Position numbers and translations under genes: made by a program. The notes beneath the pieces are model-generated. The model did not search any database, was not told the DNA's origin, and was given only the letters and a program-made list of their open reading frames with translations. Positions 1-5,200 of a stretch of 6,699 nucleotides of DNA are shown here, one piece after another. Every line of letters starts with the position of its first letter. Within the stretch, counting starts at the first letter, position 1. Source of the stretch: UBA73 sp964364885 (lineage in GTDB: Archaea; Nanobdellota; Nanobdellia; Pacearchaeales; GW2011-AR1); NCBI GenBank assembly GCA_964364885.1, contig CAYIOA010000043.1, forward strand, positions 1-6,699, read 5' to 3'.

Positions 1-45
1 TTTGTATTCCATCTTCTTGAGATACCTTTCATAAAGGAATAATAT

Positions 46-53
46 TTTATATA
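46..53 (-). promoter_or_regulatory. Candidate archaeal TATA box just past rtcB
   Basis: The minus strand reads TATATAAA about 10 bp beyond the rtcB stop codon. An ATG at 12-10 is open to the window edge and would be about 38 bp from the box centre, leaving a leader of roughly a dozen bases. A nearer ATG at 32 is too close. This suggests a separately transcribed gene beyond the left edge. It rests on sequence match alone in an AT-rich region. Confidence 0.25.
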
Positions 54-62
54 TCTTTCCAA

Positions 63-1268
63 CTATCCTTTCATCACAGCAATTGGCTTTAACCTCGCAA
101 CTTTCTTTCCTAACCCTAATTCATCGCTCACGCGGACAACCTCGTCAACATCTTTATATGCTTCAGGAGCTTCCTCAACAATGCCTTTAATTGAGCCTGA
201 CTTAATAACAACCCCTGCCCTTTCCAATTCCTTTTTTACGTCGGTTACATTCAATTCATTTTTTGCTTTCGTCCTGCTCCACATTCTTCCTGCCCCGTGG
301 GCAGTTGATGCAAATGAAATATTTCTCGCCTCGTTAGTCCCGACTAAAACGTAGCTCGCAGTACCCATGCTCCCGGGAATTAAAATCGGCTGCCCGATTT
401 TCCGATAATCATTAGGCAACTCCTTTCTTCCAGGACCAAAACTTCTTGTCGCTCCCTTCCTATGAACAAGCAGATTAATATTCTCGCCGTCTACTTCAAA
501 CTCTTCAATCTTGGCAATGTTATGAGCCACGTCATAAACAACTCTTATCTCAACACCCTGAAAAAATTCATTAAATATCTTTCTAACCTGATGAGTAATC
601 AATTGTCTGTTAACAAATGCAAAATTCGCTGCAGCAGCCATGGCAGATAAATAATCTCTCCCAATCTGACTCTCAATCGGCGCGCAAGCCAGCTGTCTAT
701 CCGGCAGTCCCTTAGTGCCTATTTCTTTCTCAATCTTCAAAAGATAGTCAGAAGCAACCTGATGCCCAAGCCCCCTGCTTCCTGTATGAACCAAAACAAC
801 AACCTGTCCTTCTGACAAACCAAAAACATCCCCCACTTCAGAATCATAGATTTTCTCAACAAATTGCACCTCAAGAAAATGATTTCCAGAGCCTATGCTT
901 CCCAGCTGCTCCTTGCCGCGGGCAATGGCTCTCTCGCTTACTTTCGAGCAGTCTGCCCCTTTAATGCATCCATTATCCTCAGTATGTTCAATATCATCCT
1001 TGGTTGCATATCCTTTCCTCAATGCCCATTTAACACCATTATCCAATATTTCCTGCAGCTCCTCCTTGCTAACCTGAAATCTTGAGCCTTTTCCTGTGCC
1101 AGAAGGAACATTCCTGAACAGACTATCCAAAACTCTATCGCGTTTCTTCAAGAACTGCTCTTTTTTTAGCTCTGTTCTCAATAATCTAACTCCGCAATTT
1201 ACGTCAAAACCTATTCCCCCAGGAGATACAATTCCTCTTTTAATATCAAAAGCAGCCACTCCACCGAC
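63..1268 (-). CDS. rtcB: RtcB, tRNA-splicing / RNA-repair ligase (N-terminus lost in the gap)
   Basis: RtcB joins RNA ends carrying 2',3'-cyclic phosphate or 3'-phosphate to 5'-OH ends, using GTP and Mn2+, in archaeal tRNA splicing and RNA repair. Numbering from the GTG codon at 1259 (residue 1), all catalytic residues of the family are visible: Asp19 and Cys22 in GFDVNCGVRLL, His127 in SGNHFLE, His158 in VHTGSRGLGH, His246 in YDVAHN, and His321 in STAHGAGRMWSR, which matches the guanylylated histidine (His404 in Pyrococcus horikoshii). The spacings fit P. horikoshii RtcB closely, so about 73 N-terminal residues are missing. The frame stays open from 1259 to the Ns (codons for V-G-G precede it), so 1259 is not the real start. 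The protein ends in the typical MKG, followed by TAG. Archease, its activator, is 4.5 kb upstream on the same strand. Confidence 0.96.
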   Translation of the reverse strand, partial: VGGVAAFDIKRGIVSPGGIGFDVNCGVRLLRTELKKEQFLKKRDRVLDSLFRNVPSGTGKGSRFQVSKEELQEILDNGVKWALRKGYATKDDIEHTEDNGCIKGADCSKVSERAIARGKEQLGSIGSGNHFLEVQFVEKIYDSEVGDVFGLSEGQVVVLVHTGSRGLGHQVASDYLLKIEKEIGTKGLPDRQLACAPIESQIGRDYLSAMAAAANFAFVNRQLITHQVRKIFNEFFQGVEIRVVYDVAHNIAKIEEFEVDGENINLLVHRKGATRSFGPGRKELPNDYRKIGQPILIPGSMGTASYVLVGTNEARNISFASTAHGAGRMWSRTKAKNELNVTDVKKELERAGVVIKSGSIKGIVEEAPEAYKDVDEVVRVSDELGLGKKVARLKPIAVMKG

Positions 1269-1368
1269 NNNNNNNNNNNNNNNNNNNNNNNNNNNNNNNN
1301 NNNNNNNNNNNNNNNNNNNNNNNNNNNNNNNNNNNNNNNNNNNNNNNNNNNNNNNNNNNNNNNNNNNN
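1269..1368. other. Assembly gap, exactly 100 N
   Basis: This run of 100 undetermined bases interrupts two genes: the 5' end of rtcB on the left and the 3' end of an unknown gene on the right. A round 100 is a common placeholder for a gap of unknown size. RtcB alone needs roughly 220 bp more coding sequence than the window shows, so the true gap is longer than 100 bp. Confidence 0.98.
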
Positions 1369-1899
1369 CTGCGCTGAACTTTTATACAAACGGCTTTTCC
1401 AAAAGCTTTTCAATAAACGCTCTCGAGTCTCTCCCAAAGCTCCCGGACGCACATAATTATTTCCGCTGTCGCTCTCTAAGAAAAAATGCTCCAGCTCTTC
1501 GTCATTCAAAGCCAAAGGATATAATGACTTCATTGGCACAAAACCCAATTCCTGTTTCAGCTGAATTTGAACAGGCGCAATAACTCGCGCAATCGGCTGG
1601 CACTGCCCAGCACGTTTTAGCAAGTTATCAGAAAAACGGCCGAATTTTTCTGAAATATAATCTATATCTCCCTCATCGTCAAGAAAAGAAAAAAACGAGC
1701 GCCGAAATGCCGAAAGGTCAGAAGAAAAAACATACAAAGGGCGTTTCTTGCTTTCACGGCAGATATATGGTTTCTCCTGTCTGCAATAATAATCTCCAAC
1801 CCGCGAACGCACAAATCCGTCTGCGTCTGAAGTAGGAATAAAACCAAGTACTGCAACATTTATTTGCACAGCCCGCAGAGGGACTAGTCTTCTGTCCAT
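1369..1899 (-). CDS. Unrecognised protein, 177 residues visible, C-terminus lost in the gap
   Basis: I do not recognise this family. The reading frame starts at ATG 1899 (MDRRLVPL), has an in-frame TAG 9 bp before the start, and stays open for 177 codons up to the Ns. The protein is soluble in character, with no signal peptide or membrane segment. A charged middle part (FLDDEGDIDYISEKFGRF) is followed by a stretch rich in Leu and Glu (LNDEELEHFFLE) and a basic end (RERLLKSFWKSRLYK). G+C looks higher than in the adjacent reverse transcriptase, closer to rtcB, so it probably belongs to the resident genome rather than to the DGR. It lies 54 bp after the reverse transcriptase stop. No Shine-Dalgarno sequence is visible, and a weak TATA-like element sits about 27 bp upstream. 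It could be co-transcribed with rtcB, but the gap hides the junction. Confidence 0.6.
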
Positions 1900-1921
1900 G
1901 CTGTTCTATTTCGCATCCCTT

Positions 1922-1928
1922 CTTAAAG
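1922..1928 (-). promoter_or_regulatory. Weak TATA-like element for the gene starting at 1899
   Basis: The minus strand reads CTTTAAG, centred about 26 bp before ATG 1899. This is the distance expected for a leaderless archaeal transcript. The match to the TATA consensus is poor, so this is a suggestion only. Confidence 0.2.
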
Positions 1929-1953
1929 TTTATGCCGACAGAATATTGTTAAG

Positions 1954-2481
1954 TTAGCAGGTGCTGGGAGAATATATTTTCTTAACAACTCCTCTTCTCA
2001 AAATAAGGGTGTCAGCCCATTTAGCATAAGCATTCCAACCTTGAAAACTCTCTAATACTTTTTCCTTAGAAATCTGTCTGCATCTATAATTTTCAACAAC
2101 TAAAAGCATTTTTCTCGTGTTCCTCTTTCTCAATAATCTGTAATGCCAAAAACATCTAAACCCCACAAAATCAATTCCACGAGAAAGAGAAATTATTTTC
2201 GATTTTTGAGGATGTAATTCTAATTTTAACCTTTCAAGTAAAAATCTATCAATTTTTCTTCTCCATTCAGCAAGTTGCTCTTTAGAAGAATGCAAAATAA
2301 CAAAATCGTCAACGTATCTGATATAATATTTTGCCCTTAATTGATGCTTGACAAAATAGTCAAATTCATTAACGTAAACATTAGCAAAAAATTTCGAAGT
2401 CATTTTACCGAGCGGCATTACCTTTGCGAAAGGGTGGTTCGCCCCCCCCCCCGATTGGCGTATTTGCCAATATTCTTTCAA
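1954..2481 (-). CDS. Open C-terminal half of the DGR reverse transcriptase (YVDD catalytic core)
   Basis: Only the part after the G tract, from about 2440 downward, is genuine; the first dozen codons (MKEYWQIRQS) are the wrong frame of the other half. It holds motif B (MPLGKMTSK, then FFANVYVNEFDYFVKH), the catalytic motif C YVDD at 2316-2305 in KYYIRYVDDFVILH, motif D (LELHPQKSKI) and motif E (GIDFVGFRCF). A C-terminal thumb contains SFQGWNAYAKWA, typical of DGR enzymes. The position that is normally glutamine in the DGR-specific (I/V/L)GxxxSQ signature is lysine here (LGKMTSK, codon 2394-2392). It ends at TAA 1956-1954, 54 bp before the next gene. Confidence 0.8.
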   Translation of the reverse strand: MKEYWQIRQSGGGANHPFAKVMPLGKMTSKFFANVYVNEFDYFVKHQLRAKYYIRYVDDFVILHSSKEQLAEWRRKIDRFLLERLKLELHPQKSKIISLSRGIDFVGFRCFWHYRLLRKRNTRKMLLVVENYRCRQISKEKVLESFQGWNAYAKWADTLILRRGVVKKIYSPSTC

Positions 2482-2896
2482 TCAGCCAGATAACTTTTTC
2501 ATCAGTAATTTTTCTTCTTAGTATCTTAATCAAAATCTCGTGATTAACTTCCTCAAAATAATGTTTTACATCCGCTTTAAGGCAATAACCTTTTATTTGA
2601 TTATTATTGAACCATCCCTTGATTTTTCCATTCCGAGAAACTTTTTTTATGAAGAAGTCTAACCTTTTCAGCGCAAATAAGTTTCCTTTGCCTTTTCTAT
2701 TTGCGCACGAATCATAAATAAAACCCTTATCAAAAATGGGTTCGATTATTAATATAATCACATGATGAACTATTCTATCTCTAAAAGCAGATTTACTTAT
2801 TTTTCGTGTTTTTGGGTCTTTAACTATAAAGTTTACAATGGGCTTCGGCTTATATGTTTGGGCTTTCAATTCTTCATGTAAGTTTAATAGATTGTT
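2405..2896 (-). CDS. Open N-terminal half of the DGR reverse transcriptase (fingers, motif A)
   Basis: This is the open segment between the TAG and the frameshift. It begins NNLLNLHEELKAQTYKPKP, continues through the conserved block SAFRDRIVHHVII, then IIEPIFDKGFIYDS and a basic RKGKG turn. Motif A is KADVKHYF, whose aspartate (codon 2572-2570) is the first catalytic metal ligand. The first methionine-type start is the TTG codon at 2869. The last genuine residues are TPIGGGG; after the G tract the frame reads an artefactual tail ending at TAA 2407-2405. Alone it lacks the YVDD motif and could not polymerise. Confidence 0.75.
   Translation of the reverse strand, partial: NNLLNLHEELKAQTYKPKPIVNFIVKDPKTRKISKSAFRDRIVHHVIILIIEPIFDKGFIYDSCANRKGKGNLFALKRLDFFIKKVSRNGKIKGWFNNNQIKGYCLKADVKHYFEEVNHEILIKILRRKITDEKVIWLIERILANTPIGGGGEPPFRKGNAAR
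2442..2452. repeat. 11-base G/C homopolymer at the reverse transcriptase frameshift
   Basis: There are eleven consecutive C on the plus strand (G on the coding strand). Removing one base, or adding two, restores a single reverse transcriptase frame across it. Long G tracts are prone to slippage in replication and to sequencing and assembly error. Confidence 0.95.
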
Positions 2897-2899
2897 CTA
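2897..2899 (-). other. In-frame TAG inside the reverse transcriptase
   Basis: Codon 42, counted from ATG 3022, is TAG. Both flanks are in the same frame and both read as reverse transcriptase, so one base change explains it. A Glu, Gln or Lys codon would fit the family here. Two other genes in this window end in TAG at their natural C-termini, so general reassignment of TAG is unlikely. Confidence 0.85.
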
Positions 2900-3053
2900 T
2901 AAATCTGATGAAAATTCAAGAACATAAAGTTTCCTTGACTTGCCCTTTCTTGCCTTCTTATAAGCAAGAAATAGATTTTCTATGCTAATAATTTGAGAAT
3001 AAAGATTATTGTAAGTCTCCATATTAATAAAAATCCTAGCCATAAGCTCTGAG

Positions 3054-3140
3054 CTATTCGACCATTGCCATTGGAATTAGCCAGATTGTCGTTCCTGGAA
3101 TACACGTCCAAGTTCCTGTTGAGGTAAAGCCTAGACAGAC
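3054..3140 (-). repeat. DGR template repeat (TR), 87 bp
   Basis: The 87-bp segment aligns without gaps to 3491-3577 (VR1) and 4264-4350 (VR2). On the coding strand it has 24 adenines; 14 differ in VR1 and 13 in VR2, whereas of the 63 other bases only one differs in VR1 and none in VR2. In the VR reading frame it is rich in AAC/AAT (Asn) codons, the usual TR design because mutating both adenines of AAY gives the widest amino-acid choice. It lies directly before the reverse transcriptase gene and codes for nothing itself. The end at low coordinates (coding-strand CGAATAG, against CGGGTAG in both VRs) would be the IMH* counterpart of the VR initiation site. Confidence 0.95.
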
Positions 3141-3151
3141 GGCAAATTGTA

Positions 3152-3272
3152 GCTTGTTAATTAAAAGTAAATCACCATTGCTTCATATTTCCTTCAGCTC
3201 ACTTTCGGTTCCCTCATTAGTACTTAATGTCGCAATTGAATTTTATGACTCTTGCGAGTGCTATTAACAAGC
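3152..3272 (-). ncRNA. Structured leader of the DGR template RNA
   Basis: The noncoding segment just 5' of the TR on the transcribed strand can be closed by a perfect 10-bp stem: coding-strand GCTTGTTAAT at 3272-3263 with ATTAACAAGC at 3161-3152. This ends 11 nt before the TR. Inside are ACTC-GCAA-GAGT, a GNRA-type tetraloop hairpin; CATTA-AGTAC-TAATG; and an outer ATTGC/GCAAT pair. DGR reverse transcriptases need RNA beyond the TR for specific priming and mutagenesis, so a folded flank is expected. The folding was done by eye and transcription is inferred. Confidence 0.5.
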
Positions 3273-3281
3273 GTGTAGCCC

Positions 3282-3299
3282 AGCCATATAAATATGGCT
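3282..3299 (-). promoter_or_regulatory. 18-bp palindrome containing a TATA-like box, upstream of the TR leader
   Basis: AGCCATAT and ATATGGCT form a perfect 8-bp inverted repeat around AA. The coding strand contains ATTTATAT (3293-3286), a good archaeal TATA match that would place a start near 3263, close to the leader stem. It could instead be an RNA hairpin within a longer transcript, or an operator. The sequence does not decide between these. Confidence 0.35.
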
Positions 3300-3348
3300 A
3301 GGACTCTTCTTAGAACATGTCAGTTTAAATTAATTGCTATAAAAGAAC

Positions 3349-3356
3349 ATATAAAT
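3349..3356 (-). promoter_or_regulatory. Candidate TATA box for template RNA / reverse transcriptase
   Basis: Coding-strand ATTTATAT follows directly after the TAA of the VR1 target gene. A start about 26 bp on (near 3327) would give an RNA covering the palindrome, leader, TR and reverse transcriptase. This is an alternative to the TATA-like box at 3286-3293. Confidence 0.35.
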
Positions 3357-4211
3357 TTACTCTCCCAATAAAATCTCTCGTGCTTGTTTGAATTTTGCAT
3401 CAATTTCAGCTTTCTTCCTGTTCGCATCTGTCTGTAATTGAGTTAAATACTCCTGGAGATTTTTTGCAGTGCCTTCGGCACTAACTAAAACTACCCGACC
3501 ATCGCCACGGGAACCAGCCAGATTGTCGCACCTGGAATACACGTCCAAGCCCCAGTAGAGGTCAAGCCCAGACAGACCAGAATTTATTGTGTAAAGAGTT
3601 CTATTTCCTTTATTGCTTGTTTCACTAGGCAATCCTGTTTTTTTATCAATATCTTCAGATGAAAAAGTTCCATCTTTATTCAAAACAGATGAATCATAAA
3701 AAACTTCACAGCCATCTTTAAGCTTGAAGGCTAATTTATAGGGAGAACTTACATCTGCGACTAATTCTAATCCAGATAAAGGAATCATTGCAGGCATTTT
3801 GGCATTAGGATTTCTGGCCTTAACTTGATGCATTAAATTCCTTGCTAAATATTCATTTGGCTCACTTTCACTTCTTAATACCAAACCCGTGTCTTCATAT
3901 TTCCCTTGTAAAGGCAAAACTTTAACCTTTAATGCTCTTTCTAAATCTGCCTGAGTAGCAACTCTTAATCCTGCTTGGCTGACAATACTGCCGACTAAAG
4001 CAACAGCAAAAGGATTTGAGCCTTTGACTATGCCGTCATAACTTAAAACTTTTAAGGCAGAAGCATTTCCATAATCTTTTTCTGTTCTTCCTCGATATTC
4101 ATCTAAAACTGCTCTTCCAAAGTCTCCTTCTAAAAAATTGATTGTCGGAATAAATTCTGGAATTTCAATTAATGGTTTTCCCTGAAATTTTGGTAAGTTT
4201 GTATCCGCCAT
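3357..4211 (-). CDS. DGR target protein 1, variable C-terminal domain (VR1), 284 residues
   Basis: This is a variable protein whose surface residues near the C-terminus are rewritten by the DGR. DGR targets usually display these residues on a C-type-lectin-like ligand-binding fold; that fold is inferred here. The VR covers about residues 212-241 (LSGLDLYWGLDVYSRCDNLA through GRV). Unlike target 2, it has a roughly 40-residue tail after the VR, rich in Lys, Glu, Gln and Ala (QTDANRKKAEIDAKFKQ), likely helical and possibly an oligomerisation segment. The N-terminal 200 residues resemble target 2 (SYD, GSNxFA, LRVAT..DL, LVLRS, GLP). No signal peptide or membrane segment is seen, so how it would reach the surface is unclear. 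The start is ATG 4211, 2 bp after the target 2 stop, with a strong AAAGGAG site 9 nt before it, so the two are co-translated from one operon. The ligand is unknown. Confidence 0.9.
   Translation of the reverse strand: MADTNLPKFQGKPLIEIPEFIPTINFLEGDFGRAVLDEYRGRTEKDYGNASALKVLSYDGIVKGSNPFAVALVGSIVSQAGLRVATQADLERALKVKVLPLQGKYEDTGLVLRSESEPNEYLARNLMHQVKARNPNAKMPAMIPLSGLELVADVSSPYKLAFKLKDGCEVFYDSSVLNKDGTFSSEDIDKKTGLPSETSNKGNRTLYTINSGLSGLDLYWGLDVYSRCDNLAGSRGDGRVVLVSAEGTAKNLQEYLTQLQTDANRKKAEIDAKFKQAREILLGE
3468..3482 (-). promoter_or_regulatory. DGR target hairpin downstream of VR1
   Basis: The coding strand reads AGTGCC-GAA-GGCACT, a perfect 6-bp stem with a 3-nt loop, 8 bp beyond the VR1 end. It lies inside 34 bp (3457-3490) identical to the flank of VR2, and is absent from the TR flank. 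In the Bordetella phage DGR a DNA hairpin just past the VR helps target recognition; position and design agree. Confidence 0.7.
3491..3577 (-). repeat. Variable repeat VR1
   Basis: The 87-bp gapless match to the TR has 15 differences: 14 at template adenines and one T-to-G (TR position 3126, Tyr to Asp codon). Changed codons include AAC to TAC, AGG to TGG and AAC to GGC (Y-W-G in the protein) and AAC to TGC. The end at low coordinates, coding-strand GGTCGGGTAG, is shared with VR2 and differs from the TR, as expected for the initiation-of-mutagenic-homing site. Confidence 0.95.
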
Positions 4212-4213
4212 TT

Positions 4214-4942
4214 TTATAATCTCCTTTCTAGATTTTTTGCAGTGCCTTCGGCACTAACTAAAACTACCCGACCATTGCCATCGGAAAGAGCCAGATTGTC
4301 GCACCTGGAAAACACGTCCAAGAGCCCGTCGAGGTAAAGCCCAGACAGACCATGGCTTTTAGCATACCATCCTCTATTTCCGTTTGAGTCAAATTTTGGC
4401 AACCCTAATTCGTCAACTTCTGTAAATCTTTTGCCATCATTTTCGCCTGAGAGTCTTGGGTCTGAAACTGCTTTAAAATCATCTCTTGGAACAACAACGA
4501 TTCCGTATCCTGCATCTTTTTCAGCTCTAACATCAAAACCTGTAACCATTAGAGGCAGTTGCAATTGCCCATTTGCTTTTTCTACTGCTTGAACTAATTG
4601 CTTAATAATAGGTAAATTTGCTTCGTAAGAATCATCTGTGCTTCTCAAAATCAAAGCAGGAGCATCTGTATAATGATTATCTTTAACCATCGCCATAACT
4701 TCTGACCTGCTTAAATCTCTAAGGTTAGCAACTCTTATGCCTAAATGTCTTAAAATGCTGTCAATTCTGGCAGCGGCAAAAACATTAGAGCCAACAAGAG
4801 TTTTTGTCTTTCTGTCATAAGAAATTCCGTTTGCCATATTTCCTTTTAGAGAACGATAAATTGTCTGAGCTTCTGCTCCTTGAACAAAACTAGTATAAAC
4901 TTCTGGCTTATTCCAGTTAAATCTTCCTTGTATTTTTGCCAT
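4214..4942 (-). CDS. DGR target protein 2, variable C-terminal domain (VR2), 242 residues
   Basis: This is a paralogue of target 1 and the first gene of the pair. The VR spans about residues 198-227 (GLSGLYLDGLLDVFSRCDNLALSD region). The protein stops 15 residues later at LERRL, where target 1 has a long helical tail, so the two differ in C-terminal architecture. The N-terminal part (MAKIQGRFNWNKPEVY) has no signal peptide or membrane helix. Shared blocks with target 1 include ISYD, GSNVFA, LGIRVANLRDL and LILRS. A C-type-lectin-like fold of the variable domain is inferred from DGR targets generally, and the ligand is unknown. The start at ATG 4942 is supported by a TATA-like box centred 25 bp upstream, giving a leaderless mRNA. 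The end of this gene encodes the Shine-Dalgarno sequence of target 1 (GAAAGGAGATTATAA), coupling their translation. Confidence 0.9.
   Translation of the reverse strand: MAKIQGRFNWNKPEVYTSFVQGAEAQTIYRSLKGNMANGISYDRKTKTLVGSNVFAAARIDSILRHLGIRVANLRDLSRSEVMAMVKDNHYTDAPALILRSTDDSYEANLPIIKQLVQAVEKANGQLQLPLMVTGFDVRAEKDAGYGIVVVPRDDFKAVSDPRLSGENDGKRFTEVDELGLPKFDSNGNRGWYAKSHGLSGLYLDGLLDVFSRCDNLALSDGNGRVVLVSAEGTAKNLERRL
4221..4227 (-). promoter_or_regulatory. Strong Shine-Dalgarno site for target protein 1
   Basis: Coding-strand AAAGGAG lies 9 nt before ATG 4211, inside the last codons of target 2. It fixes the start of target 1 and indicates translational coupling. By contrast, target 2 and archease appear leaderless. 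Confidence 0.8.
4241..4255 (-). promoter_or_regulatory. DGR target hairpin downstream of VR2
   Basis: This is the same AGTGCC-GAA-GGCACT hairpin as after VR1, again 8 bp past the VR end, within the identical 34-bp flank (4230-4263). Its exact preservation while the VRs diverge supports a role as a fixed homing signal, although recent gene duplication would also conserve it. Confidence 0.7.
4264..4350 (-). repeat. Variable repeat VR2
   Basis: The 87-bp gapless match to the TR has 13 differences, all at template adenines. In the variable core the TR codons AAC-AGG-AAC became GAC-GGG-CTC (D-G-L), against Y-W-G in VR1. It shares with VR1 the AAC to TGC change (Asn to Cys), the first-position change of AGG to GGG, and the CGGGTAG end. 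Confidence 0.95.
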
Positions 4943-4962
4943 GCTTTTTACAGAAAAATAGT

Positions 4963-4971
4963 CTATTTAAG
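4963..4971 (-). promoter_or_regulatory. TATA-like box for the target-gene operon
   Basis: Coding-strand CTTAAATAG is centred about 25 bp before ATG 4942. This is the spacing of a leaderless archaeal transcript. No Shine-Dalgarno sequence precedes the ATG, which agrees. Confidence 0.45.
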
Positions 4972-5050
4972 TTTTTCGCTCTTATTGTGTCTTAATAGTA
5001 GTCACAACTTTGAGAGGCGAATAAGTTCAAGCCACCTATTCTTTTCGTTT

Positions 5051-5140
5051 ATAGTCTAAGACTTTGAAAATTGAGCAAAATATGTCTTGGACTATTAGCG
5101 GAAGACTAAAAAGCTGCTCAAATATTTTTGTCTTCTGCTA
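5051..5140 (+). ncRNA. Two adjacent hairpins with complementary loops (candidate structured RNA)
   Basis: Within the 338-bp intergenic stretch 4943-5280, bases 5051-5062 pair with 5084-5095 (12 bp, one wobble) and 5096-5106 with 5130-5140 (11 bp, one wobble). The loops contain TTGAGCA (5071-5077) and TGCTCAA (5115-5121), perfect complements able to form a 7-bp kissing interaction. Both wobbles are G.U only if the plus strand is the RNA; on the minus strand they would be A.C mismatches. No coding frame is evident. A weaker bulged stem follows (5140-5154 with 5186-5199). Function unknown; a DNA-level recombination or regulatory structure is an alternative. Confidence 0.4.
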
Positions 5141-5200
5141 TAGTTTCAAATCAGTAGCAAGTTTATAGGGACAGCAGTTTACAGCCTGATATTTGCTATG

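Larger units (their letters stand above)
1954..3022 (-). pseudogene. DGR reverse transcriptase, interrupted by a TAG and a 1-nt frameshift
   Basis: In a working DGR this enzyme copies the TR RNA with errors opposite adenine, and the cDNA then replaces the VR of a target gene. Read from ATG 3022 through both lesions, it would be 355 residues, normal for the family. The N-terminus (METYNNLYSQII..ENLFLAYKKARKGK) is typical of DGR reverse transcriptases. A TAG at codon 42 (2899-2897) breaks it between SSDL and NNLLNLHEELK. Further on, 11 Gs on the coding strand shift the frame; with 10 Gs, ILANTPIGGG joins ANHPFAKVMPLG smoothly. An alternative in-frame ATG at 3043 lies only 11 bp from the TR. No other stop occurs. 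TAG also ends rtcB and the GNAT gene here, so it is probably a true stop. Recent decay, population variation or assembly error remain possible. Confidence 0.9.

Noticed and set aside
1246..1268. Minus-strand frame of the 1899 gene continuing across the Ns to 1246
   Set aside because: It enters rtcB in the wrong frame. The gap length is a placeholder, so frames cannot be carried across it.
462..1377. Plus-strand frames over rtcB (462-650, 864-1085, 895-1077, 1096-1377)
   Set aside because: All lie antisense to a well-supported catalytic gene and have no family features.
2897..2899. TAG in the reverse transcriptase as pyrrolysine or a reassigned codon
   Set aside because: TAG closes rtcB right after its typical MKG ending and closes the GNAT gene, and the reverse transcriptase also has a separate frameshift. 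Simple mutation or error is more economical.
1954..3022. Group II intron or retron reverse transcriptase
   Set aside because: No maturase or endonuclease domain, no intron domain V or msr/msd structure seen; the TR/VR pairs with adenine-specific change identify a DGR.
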